DNA of 8,114 nucleotides from an uncultured Candidatus Saccharibacteria bacterium (GTDB taxonomy: Bacteria > Patescibacteriota > Saccharimonadia > Saccharimonadales > Saccharimonadaceae), in the NCBI GenBank assembly GCA_916049555.1, contig CAJZIB010000033.1, positions 1-8,114 of the forward strand, given 5' to 3'. Of the stretch, positions 1 to 6,507 are shown one piece after another. Each line of letters starts with the position of its first letter. Within the stretch, counting starts at the first letter, position 1. The position numbers and the translations under genes were made by a program. The notes below the pieces were generated by a model. The model did not search any database, was not told the DNA's origin, and saw only the letters and a list, made by a program, of their open reading frames with translations.

Positions 1-67
1 AGCGATATTATGGGGGCATAAAAGTCATATTTTTAACACAAACATTAACGGAAGGATCTTTGTCATT

Positions 68-454
68 ATGATGGAAGATAAAACACAGAATCCTGACCTA
101 ACTTCATTAGGTGAAGCCTTAGATGAAGCTAGTCTTGCAGGAATGTCGCAAGATCAATTAATTGGTCTATTTGTTGACGAATTAATTAATGAGAAAGGGA
201 TTGAGGTTTCTGAACTTGAAAGAAAGAGAATCGCGGAGAGACTCAAGGATGCGGTTATGACAGAGATTTTGATGAATATGCCGGATTATCTTGTAAATAG
301 GATTAATGAGAGCTTTGATAATGGTACTGCGTCAGATGCTTTATTTGATGAAGCGGTTGAAGAATCTGGAATCGATGCAAATAAGATTGCAGAAAAAGTT
401 ATGATTAAGTTTAGGGATGATTATTTAAACGGTAAAATTGGAGAGGTAAAATAA
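68..454 (+). CDS. Small acidic helical protein, possibly DUF5663-like
   Basis: This 128-residue protein has no signal peptide, membrane segment or cysteine, so it is probably cytoplasmic. It is strongly acidic and looks almost wholly helical. A segment at residues 26-75 (MSQDQLIGLFVDEL...ELERKRIAERLKDAVMTEILMNMP) is followed by a Gly/Asn break near 84-87 and a second helical part at 89-122 ending KFRDDYLNGK. This two-part pattern resembles DUF5663, a family of unknown function I associate with Patescibacteria. I recognise it only by general pattern. A purine-rich GGAAGGA at 50-56 lies 11 nt before ATG 68 and 14 nt before the second ATG at 71, so either could be used. The frame stays open to the left edge with no ATG, GTG or TTG between 2 and 67, so a start outside the window cannot be excluded. 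The stop lies 1 nt before the next ATG, which implies co-transcription and probable translational coupling with the large membrane protein. Confidence 0.8.
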   Translation: MMEDKTQNPDLTSLGEALDEASLAGMSQDQLIGLFVDELINEKGIEVSELERKRIAERLKDAVMTEILMNMPDYLVNRINESFDNGTASDALFDEAVEESGIDANKIAEKVMIKFRDDYLNGKIGEVK

Positions 455-455
455 T

Positions 456-2702
456 ATGGGAAATCCTGAAAATAGGGGCGGAAATGCCTTAAACAATGAG
501 GGTGGGAGAAACGATGCTTTTGATGTATGGAGCAAGGCGTTAGCTTCTAAGGCCTCTTGGGAAGAGAGAGCTAAACAGATAGCCAAGGAAGTAAAAGGTG
601 GGGTACCTTCTTGGAAGGATAACGAGGGCGATGGGATTGAATGGACAGATATTTCGGTGGATAAAAACATTAATAAGCCTGATAATACTAATGATGCTAA
701 CCTCGCTGGTGAGCCAGCAAAAGATGAATACATCTACCATATCAGTCCAGAAGATGTTCGAGGGATTGATCCAGCATTGGTTGTGGATATAACCGGTATT
801 CTCAATGCTAAAAAAATGAATCAAGATAAGGATAAAAATGCGGAAAAAGGTCCTGATGAAGATAAATCTTCTGAAGAAAATACTACTGAAAAAAATGGTA
901 ACATTAAAACAGATGTAGACACCAAAGAAGATGGTGTAGATAGCGCTAAGACACCGGATGATGAGAAATTCACAAACAAGGAGGAGATAGAAAAAGAAGT
1001 TACAAAGAACTGGAATAGCCTTAAGAGATACGAAGAGGCATCGGCGTTGAATCCTGAAAATCTTGAAAAGAAACGTGGTTTGGTAGCTGGCCTCCTCGAA
1101 AAGATTAAAACTTCTGGTTTCGGAAAGAGGGTTGCGATTAGGGCGATTGTTACTGTTCTTACTGGAATGACTTTGTTTCCGATTTTTAATCCAGGCGCGA
1201 GAGCAAAAAAGGGTAATATGGCTCTTAATAATCAAACCGCGATTGAGTCTACCCAGGATACACTTGACGTGGCAGAAGACAATCAGAATGTGTTAGATGA
1301 AACAAATGCTGAAAAAACTGATGGCATGATTGAGGTGACTACTGTGTCGGGTGATAAACTCATGGTCGACGGTACTCTCAGGGGTTCAAATAATTTTAAT
1401 AACTTCTTTGACACTGCTAATAAAAGAAGTGAGCAATCTTTAGGTACTAGAGACGGGCGATTAGCTAATGAGCGTGAAGTTTGGGAAGAGGCTGAATCTG
1501 ATCCTGCAAAAATGAATGAATATACCAAGATGAGTATTGAGAGTTTAAATAATACAAAACTTGAAATACCAAAGTTGACGCTTGATTTATATATATATGG
1601 CTATTTTGGTGAAAATACTCTTTCAGATGAAGAGCTTGAACAAAAGAGTTTTGAGTTGACTAAAAATCCTGAGGCATATGAAAAAGCGTGTGAGTGGCGA
1701 AAGAATTTCGAAAACGAAAAACGTGAAAAAGGTTTTAAGTATAAGCTTGCTTTTACAGATGAGGATTTTCTATCACAGTATGCAACAGCGTTCAAAGATG
1801 AGAATGGTGTTGACCATGTAATGCTTAAGGGGGATAGTTTTGTGGATAACAAAACCGGTAGGTTGCTTCTTGTTGAGGTAAATGATCAAGGAGTACCTAT
1901 GTTAGAAATGCCAGAATATGCCTCAATGAAGAAACGATTATTAGAGCGATCTGGGGTTAGTTTTGCTGGCTTAAGCCCAGAGCAAGTTAAGGACAAGCTC
2001 GCAGAGTATGAGTACTTGGGTGAGGAAGATGGTTGTGGTGGTCAACAGGGTTCAAAGCGAAAAACATATAAATATTCTACCCCTAAGGATTCTTCAACAC
2101 ATAACAATAAGACCCCTAATGATTCTTCAACACATAACAATGTAACCCCAACTCCAGATAAAGAACCTGTGCCAGCACCTACGCCAGAACCAGAGCCACA
2201 GCCACAAACTCCAGGTGAAAATACAGTTACTCCAAATGATAATCCAGGTGATAAACCAGGTGATAAGCCAGGCAATAACCCAAATGATAAACCTGGTGAT
2301 AATCCTGGCGGTAAAACTGTGGAGCTTGAAGGTAAGACTGATTATGTTGGTGTAGACTTTGACCAATATGATGATGAGGCTACTGTTACGACAAACGATC
2401 AGGATAGAGCGGTTGCAGTAAAAGACGAGGGTGAAAATAATATTCTCGAAAATGGGGCTGGCGACGTCGAAGAAAACGGTCAAGCATTTGCTGAACAGGC
2501 AGGAAACGAGTATAAGGCAACCATCGGAGACAAGAGCGAGGACAATGAAAGAACAGTCGAAGTTGGGGATGTAGATACTGATAGCAGAACAACTGCAGAG
2601 GTAGCTCAGACATTTGAAAATGACGATCATACCGTGAATGAGAAGGCGGATGAAGATTCAAATGGATTTGAAAATTTCACATACGAAAATCTATTTAATT
2701 AA
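456..2702 (+). CDS. Large acidic single-pass membrane or surface protein with proline-rich stalk
   Basis: I recognise no family for this 748-residue protein. Residues 1-220 are hydrophilic, rich in Asp, Glu, Lys and Asn, and low-complexity around 120-185. A basic stretch (GFGKR, 221-225) precedes one hydrophobic segment at about 226-245, followed by PGARAKK. By the positive-inside rule the first 220 residues should be cytoplasmic and the remaining 500 outside. PGARA (246-250) could also be a cleavage site. A charged, probably helical domain spans about 335-525 and includes LTLDLYIYGYFG and LAFTDEDFLSQYATAFKDENG. It is followed by two 11-residue repeats (542-563), a Pro/Glu stalk (564-590), PGDK-type repeats (594-620) and a very acidic tail with no LPxTG or membrane helix. 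There are only two cysteines (C412, C527). The start is supported by GGAGAGG at 440-446, 9 nt upstream. The cassette position suggests an envelope role (inference). Confidence 0.85.
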   Translation: MGNPENRGGNALNNEGGRNDAFDVWSKALASKASWEERAKQIAKEVKGGVPSWKDNEGDGIEWTDISVDKNINKPDNTNDANLAGEPAKDEYIYHISPEDVRGIDPALVVDITGILNAKKMNQDKDKNAEKGPDEDKSSEENTTEKNGNIKTDVDTKEDGVDSAKTPDDEKFTNKEEIEKEVTKNWNSLKRYEEASALNPENLEKKRGLVAGLLEKIKTSGFGKRVAIRAIVTVLTGMTLFPIFNPGARAKKGNMALNNQTAIESTQDTLDVAEDNQNVLDETNAEKTDGMIEVTTVSGDKLMVDGTLRGSNNFNNFFDTANKRSEQSLGTRDGRLANEREVWEEAESDPAKMNEYTKMSIESLNNTKLEIPKLTLDLYIYGYFGENTLSDEELEQKSFELTKNPEAYEKACEWRKNFENEKREKGFKYKLAFTDEDFLSQYATAFKDENGVDHVMLKGDSFVDNKTGRLLLVEVNDQGVPMLEMPEYASMKKRLLERSGVSFAGLSPEQVKDKLAEYEYLGEEDGCGGQQGSKRKTYKYSTPKDSSTHNNKTPNDSSTHNNVTPTPDKEPVPAPTPEPEPQPQTPGENTVTPNDNPGDKPGDKPGNNPNDKPGDNPGGKTVELEGKTDYVGVDFDQYDDEATVTTNDQDRAVAVKDEGENNILENGAGDVEENGQAFAEQAGNEYKATIGDKSEDNERTVEVGDVDTDSRTTAEVAQTFENDDHTVNEKADEDSNGFENFTYENLFN
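2079..2144 (+). repeat. Two-copy 33-bp tandem repeat in the stalk region
   Basis: Units 2079-2111 and 2112-2144 match at 29 of 33 positions and share ATTCTTCAACACATAACAA. They encode TPKDSSTHNNK and TPNDSSTHNNV. The near identity at DNA level, synonymous positions included, points to a recent in-frame duplication at the start of the low-complexity linker. Such units often change stalk length between strains (inference). Confidence 0.9.
2235..2315 (+). repeat. Imperfect PGDK/PGDN coding repeats
   Basis: Residues 594-620 of the large surface protein are built from short Asn/Asp-Pro-Gly-Asp-Lys units with repeated AAACCAGGTGATAA-like DNA. Together with the Pro/Glu stretch just before (APTPEPEPQPQTP) they form a flexible extended linker, as found in stalks of cell-envelope proteins. 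Copies differ at third positions, so this array looks older than the 33-bp repeat upstream. Confidence 0.8.
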
Positions 2703-2752
2703 AAGTTAGCTAAATTCAAAATTGTAGAGTCATAAAAATAAAAAGGAGAGAA

Positions 2753-4087
2753 ATGAGAATAAACACAAATACAAAAACTTGGGATGCGTGGCGCCGAACG
2801 GCGCATCGTATCCTACCGGCGGTAGGATTAGTCGCCTTAGGGGCCGTAGCGACTATGCCAGCTGCGGATACTTATGCGTATGATACATGGGGACCAGAAC
2901 GACCAACCTATACATGGGATAAACCTGCAGATCATGCAACGATGAACTCGATTACTAATAACCGAGCGCTTGGTGATGAACGAAACTTCGTAAGGATTAA
3001 GAAGGTCGGTAGCCAAGACAAATTTGGTGACAACGTAGTAGCGGAGCCAGGTGCTGAATATGAGGTGCAGGTCTTCTTTCACAATAATGCGGCAGCTAAT
3101 TTAAACGATAGAACGGGCCGTACGTATGCACAGAACTTGCGTTTAGTGATGCAGGAAATTCCTGAGAACATCCAAAAAGGCGAGAACGTAATGATTAAGG
3201 GTACTATCTCGGCGACGAACACTAGCCCACTTGAAGTTTGGGATACCGCATATATGCAAGCTAATGAATCTGTGTCACTGAGATACATTCGTGGCTCTGC
3301 AAGAATCTATAATCAGGGTGCATTGAATAACAAGCTGATTGATGATGATGCGCTATTCGGAAAAAATGGTGGTACACGTCTAGGGTTTGACCACTGGGGT
3401 CTTTTACCAGGTTGTAATGAATATTCTGGTCATGTATCCTTTAGGATTAGAGTAGATAAGTCTGCATTTGATATGGATAAGACCGTTTCTAAAGATACCG
3501 CAAATGATTATAAGAATACGATTGAAGCTGAACCTGGTGAGACGCTTGATTTTAAGATTCTATTTAAGAACACTGGAACTACATTACTAAAAAATGTCAT
3601 CACGTATGACTTGCTTGGCAAGGGGATGTCATTTATTCCTGGGACGACTAGAATCTTTAATATTACTCATCCAAACGGTACTTTTGAGAAGGATGATTTA
3701 TTTACTAATGGGTTTAATATCGGCGACTACAAAGCTGGTATGGAGGCAACGATTACCTATAAGGTAAAAATCGATGACGATGAAAAAATGTACCCATGTG
3801 GTCAGACTGTGGTTATTGAGAATAATTCTGCGGTTGGCGTAAAGACTGTAACGATCCATGATAAAGTAAAGGTTCGCGTAACTCGTAAATGTAAAGATAC
3901 ACCTAAGGAAACTCCAAAACCGGATCCAAAGACTCCTGAAACACCAAAGGAACTTCCACATACCGGTGCTTCTGAAGTAGTGCTTGGGATTGTGGTTGCG
4001 GCAGTGATTGGTATTGGTGGTGCTTACTACATCGCATCAATGAAACAGCTTAATAAGCTCGAATCTGCCGCCAAAGGCAAGAAATAA
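2753..4087 (+). CDS. Secreted LPxTG-type surface protein with DUF11-like domain
   Basis: This 444-residue protein is exported and held at the cell surface. The N-terminus has a classic signal peptide: basic WRRTAHR, hydrophobic LPAVGLVALGAVATM, then probable cleavage after ADTYA (residue 42). The mature start (YDTWGPERPTYTWDKPADHATMNSITNN, GDERNFV) resembles a Patescibacteria surface family I recall, still without a function. Residues 80-235 form a beta-rich region. Residues 245-380 look like a DUF11 domain (EPGETLDFKILFKNTGTTLLKNVI...). Cysteines 221, 349 and 380 may form a disulfide. A Thr/Pro/Lys spacer (381-400) leads to LPHTG (401-405), a membrane helix (about 408-428) and a tail ending in KGKK. 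This is the layout of a sortase substrate, though no sortase is in view and the helix alone could anchor it. AAGGAG at 2743-2748 supports the start. The 50-nt gap after the previous gene shows no terminator, so these genes are probably one operon. Confidence 0.92.
   Translation: MRINTNTKTWDAWRRTAHRILPAVGLVALGAVATMPAADTYAYDTWGPERPTYTWDKPADHATMNSITNNRALGDERNFVRIKKVGSQDKFGDNVVAEPGAEYEVQVFFHNNAAANLNDRTGRTYAQNLRLVMQEIPENIQKGENVMIKGTISATNTSPLEVWDTAYMQANESVSLRYIRGSARIYNQGALNNKLIDDDALFGKNGGTRLGFDHWGLLPGCNEYSGHVSFRIRVDKSAFDMDKTVSKDTANDYKNTIEAEPGETLDFKILFKNTGTTLLKNVITYDLLGKGMSFIPGTTRIFNITHPNGTFEKDDLFTNGFNIGDYKAGMEATITYKVKIDDDEKMYPCGQTVVIENNSAVGVKTVTIHDKVKVRVTRKCKDTPKETPKPDPKTPETPKELPHTGASEVVLGIVVAAVIGIGGAYYIASMKQLNKLESAAKGKK
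2783..2855 (+). promoter_or_regulatory. Three consecutive inverted repeats in the signal-peptide coding region
   Basis: The first is GCGCCG-AA-CGGCGC (2791-2804), with a competing outer pairing GATGCG/CGCATC (2783-2788 with 2802-2807). The second is ATCCTACC-GGC-GGTAGGAT (2810-2828), 8 bp with a 3-nt loop. The third is TAGTCGC (2829-2835) with GCGACTA (2849-2855), 7 bp with a 13-nt loop. All arms are perfect and the elements nearly abut, starting 30 nt after the ATG. The stretch is visibly more GC-rich than its surroundings. It could fold in the mRNA and affect translation or transcript stability. That function is inference. Confidence 0.5.
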
Positions 4088-4180
4088 TATATAGTAGGCA
4101 AAAAATAAAAAATTCACTGACCATCTTCGGGAGAATAAAGAACAACCAGATTGAATAAAATATTTATACAGCTTACTATT

Positions 4181-4390
4181 CGCACATTAAAACCTGAGTA
4201 TCGCAGAAAAAATAAAAAATATTTTTCGACATTGCGAATAAGGCTTGGGCGTACATTATTATTGCGCATTAGTTTAGATAATCCATGTAATACTGTATGA
4301 ATCTAAATACGATTTTGCACATTAAAATATGACTCAATTTTCTCAATTTTAAATTTTAGAATCTCAACTTTCTCGCAGTTAGTTTAGATA
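4181..4390 (+). repeat. Dispersed degenerate direct repeats upstream of rplU
   Basis: Two motif pairs occur. GCACATTAAAA is exact at 4182-4192 and 4317-4327. CGCATTAGTTTAGATA at 4265-4280 recurs with one inserted base as CGCAGTTAGTTTAGATA at 4374-4390. A further TCGCA followed by an A-rich run is at 4201. All share a CGCA or GCAC head followed by an A/T-rich tail, and the last copy ends 15 nt before the proposed -35. They may be operator sites or decayed repeats. The AT-rich background makes chance similarity a real alternative. Confidence 0.45.
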
Positions 4391-4405
4391 CTTTTGGTGG
4401 ATACA

Positions 4406-4434
4406 TTGCTTTTTATAGGGAGATATGATAAAAT
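4406..4434 (+). promoter_or_regulatory. Putative rplU promoter, extended -10 type
   Basis: TTGCTT (4406-4411) is followed after 17 nt by TAAAAT (4429-4434), a 5 of 6 match to TATAAT, with TGA just upstream giving an extended -10 (TGaTAAAAT). Transcription would start near 4441, leaving a leader of about 25 nt that contains AAGGA (4456-4460), 5 nt before the rplU ATG. A leader this short leaves no room for a known L21 autoregulatory RNA. Confidence 0.6.
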
Positions 4435-4465
4435 TGTTCCTAGTTATTACTAAATAAGGAATATT

Positions 4466-4774
4466 ATGAAAAAGGCAGTTGTACTCATCGGCGGCAAACA
4501 ATATGTCGTTGCTGAGCAAGAGACCCTACGGGTGGACCTCCTCCCGGCAGGAACAAAAGAGCTCGAAACTGGCGCATTACTTCTGATTGATGGAGATAAA
4601 ATTACTGTAGGTACTCCTGAAGTCAAGGGCGTAAAGGTTTCAGCAAAGGTGGTTGAAGAGAAGATCGCTGGTGATAAAATCCGCGTAATTCGTTACCACT
4701 CAAAGAAGCGTGTACATAAGGAAACTGGACACCGCCAAAAATATAGTTTGATTGAAATCACTTCAATTAAATAA
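4466..4774 (+). CDS. rplU: 50S ribosomal protein bL21
   Basis: This 102-residue protein is the usual length for bL21, which binds 23S rRNA in the large subunit. The diagnostic N-terminal GGKQYVVAE (residues 9-17), the central LIDGDKITVGTPEVKGVKVSAKVVE and the basic C-terminal block HSKKRVHKETGHRQKYSLIEI (about 78-98) all follow the family pattern, including the conserved TGHRQ. It is expressed from its own promoter and closed by its own intrinsic terminator, so it is a one-gene transcript. In many bacteria rplU is followed by rpmA (bL27). Here the next gene is parA, so rpmA must lie elsewhere or be missing. Identification is secure. Confidence 0.97.
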   Translation: MKKAVVLIGGKQYVVAEQETLRVDLLPAGTKELETGALLLIDGDKITVGTPEVKGVKVSAKVVEEKIAGDKIRVIRYHSKKRVHKETGHRQKYSLIEITSIK

Positions 4775-4786
4775 TCTTGGGGGACG

Positions 4787-4815
4787 AAAAAAGACTCGAA
4801 CTCGAGTCTTTTTTT
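4787..4815 (+). terminator. Intrinsic terminator after rplU
   Basis: AAGACTCG (4791-4798), loop AACT (4799-4802) and CGAGTCTT (4803-4810) form a perfect 8-bp stem. It can extend to 12 bp through AAAA at 4787-4790 and the T run at 4811-4815. It begins 12 nt after the rplU stop. The A run on the 5' side could let it act on the other strand too, but no convergent gene is present. It separates rplU from the parAB transcript. Confidence 0.9.
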
Positions 4816-4823
4816 AGTGTTTA

Positions 4824-4832
4824 TGGTAATAT
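4824..4832 (+). promoter_or_regulatory. Possible extended -10 element for leaderless parA
   Basis: TGGTAATAT has an extended -10 layout (TGg before TAATAT, a 4 of 6 match to TATAAT). Transcription would start 7-9 nt later, at about 4839-4841, which is the parA start codon itself. No good -35 is seen at the right distance, because that position falls in the terminator stem. With no Shine-Dalgarno sequence before ATG 4841, this fits a leaderless transcript, but the element is short and lies in AT-rich sequence. Confidence 0.35.
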
Positions 4833-4840
4833 ATAGATAT

Positions 4841-5644
4841 ATGGCGACGGTGATTTGTATAACTAATCAAAAAGGGGGTGTTGGAAAAACGACTACGGCG
4901 GTTAATTTGGCGTACTTTCTAGCAAAAGATAAAAAGAGAACACTTTTAGTTGATTTTGATCCGCAGGGAAATGCGACTTCTGGCCTAGGTATTGACAAGG
5001 CTCCACTGGAAGAGAGCTATGAAAAAACTGGTATTAGCGCAACAATGTCAGAGGTTCTGCTTGGCCAGAAAGAGATTAAAGAAATTATTTTGAATACTAA
5101 ATTTAAGGAGCTTGATTTAGCTCCGGTAACACCACAATTAGCTAATGCTGAAGTAAATTTAGCGAGTCTGGATAAAAAATTTGTTCAACTTAGGAATGCT
5201 ATAAACCGAGTAAAAGATTTATACGATTACATAATTATCGATTCACCACCAAGTCTATCACTTTTGACAGTAAACGGTATGATTGCGTCGGACTACCTTT
5301 TATTGCCGGTTCAGACCGAATTTTATGCTCTGGAGGGTGTGGCGCAGTTGCTTGATTCTGTAAAATTAGTGCGTAAGGCAATGAATCCTGATCTGAAGCT
5401 CTTAGGAGTACTTGCAACCATGTATGACAAACGAACTTCGCTTTCTGTGCAGGTGGTTGAGGAGATTCAGAAATATTTTAAGGATAAGGTATTTAAGATC
5501 TTAATTCCAAGAAATGTGAGACTGGCGGAAGCGCCGAGCCACGGGGTGCCAGTTGGTGCCTATGATCCATTTAGCAAGGGGTCGCGTGCATATAAGGATT
5601 TAGCTAAAGAAGTAATTAAGCGCGTAGAAAAAGGAGAAAAATAA
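4841..5644 (+). CDS. parA: Chromosome partitioning ATPase ParA (Soj family)
   Basis: ParA is a nucleoid-binding ATPase that forms gradients which ParB-parS complexes follow during segregation. From ATG 4841 the protein has 267 residues, normal for chromosomal ParA. It begins MATVICITNQKGGVGKTT, containing the deviant Walker A motif KGGVGKTT (11-18) with signature lysine K11 and catalytic K16. The second switch motif DFDPQGN is at 38-44, Walker B IIIDSPPS at 131-138 (D134), and the C-terminal NVRLAEAPSHGVPVGAYDPFSKGSRAY at about 224-250. No N-terminal DNA-binding domain is present, so it is the short chromosomal type, not the long plasmid P1 type. A GTG at 4817 would add eight residues, but it sits directly behind the terminator and would put MFMVIYRY before the conserved start, so I reject it. 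The region before ATG 4841 has no Shine-Dalgarno match. It overlaps parB by one base. Confidence 0.96.
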   Translation: MATVICITNQKGGVGKTTTAVNLAYFLAKDKKRTLLVDFDPQGNATSGLGIDKAPLEESYEKTGISATMSEVLLGQKEIKEIILNTKFKELDLAPVTPQLANAEVNLASLDKKFVQLRNAINRVKDLYDYIIIDSPPSLSLLTVNGMIASDYLLLPVQTEFYALEGVAQLLDSVKLVRKAMNPDLKLLGVLATMYDKRTSLSVQVVEEIQKYFKDKVFKILIPRNVRLAEAPSHGVPVGAYDPFSKGSRAYKDLAKEVIKRVEKGEK

Positions 5645-6492
5645 TGGCCGGTAGAGGACTCGGGAGAGGGTTTGATAGTTTGATCCCTACAGATATTGTA
5701 GAGAATGATTTTGATATTACTGCATCTCAGGATGCAAAAGAAAGCCAGTTGATTGACCTTGATCTCTCGCTGATTGTTCCGGATGAAGACCAGCCACGCA
5801 AGGATTTTTCTGAAGAAGCATTGGCGGCACTAGCTAATTCGATTCGTGAGCACGGAGTGCTGCAGCCAATTGTCGTCGTTAAGGATGGAGCCAAATATAA
5901 AATTGTTGCTGGCGAGAGGCGATATAGGGCGTCAAAACTAGCTGGTTTAGAGAAAATTCCGGCAATTATTCGTACACTCGATGCACAGAACAGGCTAGAG
6001 CTTTCTATTATTGAGAACGCTCAACGCGAGGACTTGAATGCGATTGAGATGGCGACCGCATATGCAAAGCTAAAAAACCAATTTAATTTGAGTCAAGCAG
6101 AGATTGCAGTGAGAGTAGGAAAAAGCGAATCTTCGATTGTGAATACGATGAGGCTGCTAAACCTTCCAGATGAAGTTAAACATGCGATGATTGAACACAA
6201 TCTTACTGAAGGCGTGATGAGGCCGTTAATCTCGGCAGACGCGGAACTCGTAAAGAAAGTATTACCACTAATCATTGAGGAGGGGTGGTCAGCAAGGCAG
6301 GTAGAGCGTTATATTGCGGAACACAAAAAACGTAGCTCGGCGAAAATTGTGAAGGAAAATGTTTTTTTGAGACAGGAAGAAGATTTGAGCGCAAAATATG
6401 GGGCAAGAGTGAGAGTGCGAGGGAGGACTTTAACTCTGGCGTGCAAAAATGATGAGGAATTAAAACGTTTGATTGATAGACTTTCGGACTAG
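5644..6492 (+). CDS. parB: Chromosome partitioning protein ParB (Spo0J family, CTP-switch type)
   Basis: ParB binds parS sites, loads onto DNA as a CTP-dependent sliding clamp and stimulates ParA. The 282-residue length is typical. The N-terminus GRGLGRGFDSLIP (3-15) is the usual ParA-contact segment. The ParB/Srx nucleotide-binding domain spans about 37-135 and contains QPRKDF, the CTP motif GERRYRA (90-96) and ENAQREDLN (124-132). A helix-turn-helix follows at about 149-172 (LSQAEIAVRVGKSESSIVNTMRLL), and a C-terminal dimerisation region runs from about 240 to the end. The start overlaps the parA stop (TAATG), with AAGGAG at 5631-5636 placed 7 nt upstream, so translation is probably coupled. 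The ATG is also followed directly by the conserved N-terminal motif. I find no match to the usual parS palindrome TGTTTCACGTGAAACA in the window. Confidence 0.96.
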   Translation: MAGRGLGRGFDSLIPTDIVENDFDITASQDAKESQLIDLDLSLIVPDEDQPRKDFSEEALAALANSIREHGVLQPIVVVKDGAKYKIVAGERRYRASKLAGLEKIPAIIRTLDAQNRLELSIIENAQREDLNAIEMATAYAKLKNQFNLSQAEIAVRVGKSESSIVNTMRLLNLPDEVKHAMIEHNLTEGVMRPLISADAELVKKVLPLIIEEGWSARQVERYIAEHKKRSSAKIVKENVFLRQEEDLSAKYGARVRVRGRTLTLACKNDEELKRLIDRLSD

Positions 6493-6507
6493 TTGAGAAA
6501 AACTCTG

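Larger units (their letters stand above)
4088..4465. other. AT-rich intergenic region without a recognisable gene
   Basis: I find no plausible coding frame, tRNA or known structured RNA in these 378 nt. There is no clear GC-rich terminator after the LPxTG protein gene. The only hairpin-like structure is TCGCA...TGCGA at 4201-4237 enclosing GAAAAA/TTTTTC, which is weak and has an unpaired 5-nt bulge. The 3' end holds the rplU promoter and ribosome binding site. Degenerate repeats are listed separately. The length stands out against gaps of 1-70 nt elsewhere in the window. Confidence 0.7.

Noticed and set aside
1..21. Possible tail of an upstream gene ending SDIMGA and TAA
   Set aside because: Six codons in one open frame cannot be told from chance, and another frame is open to the same edge.
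540..1235. 231-residue open frame on the minus strand
   Set aside because: It lies antisense inside the large surface protein gene, is rich in Phe, Ile and Cys as expected from reversed Lys/Asp/Glu codons, and has no recognisable domain. The same applies to the minus-strand frames at 2127-2630, 2386-2661 and 3698-3961.
1719..1734. AACGTGAAAAA, a partial match to the right half of parS
   Set aside because: The left half does not match the palindrome TGTTTCACGTGAAACA, and the stretch encodes KREKG. No proper parS was found by eye in the window.
1841..1849. TGTGGATAA, a perfect consensus DnaA box on the minus strand
   Set aside because: It is single, lies inside a coding region encoding VDN, and has no second box or AT-rich unwinding region nearby. 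It does not support an origin.
2703..2752. Separate promoter for the LPxTG protein gene
   Set aside because: The gap is A-rich and has -10-like strings, but no -35 at a fitting distance. Co-transcription with the upstream gene explains it equally well.
4149..4160. GATTGAATAAAA shared with the detached rel repeat copy at 6508
   Set aside because: It is a 12-nt AT-rich match without the GTTGTNCA half of the repeat, so chance is the simplest explanation.
4817..4840. Alternative GTG start extending ParA by eight residues
   Set aside because: It sits directly after the terminator T run with no ribosome binding site, and ParA proteins normally begin just before the ICITNQKGGVGKTT segment.
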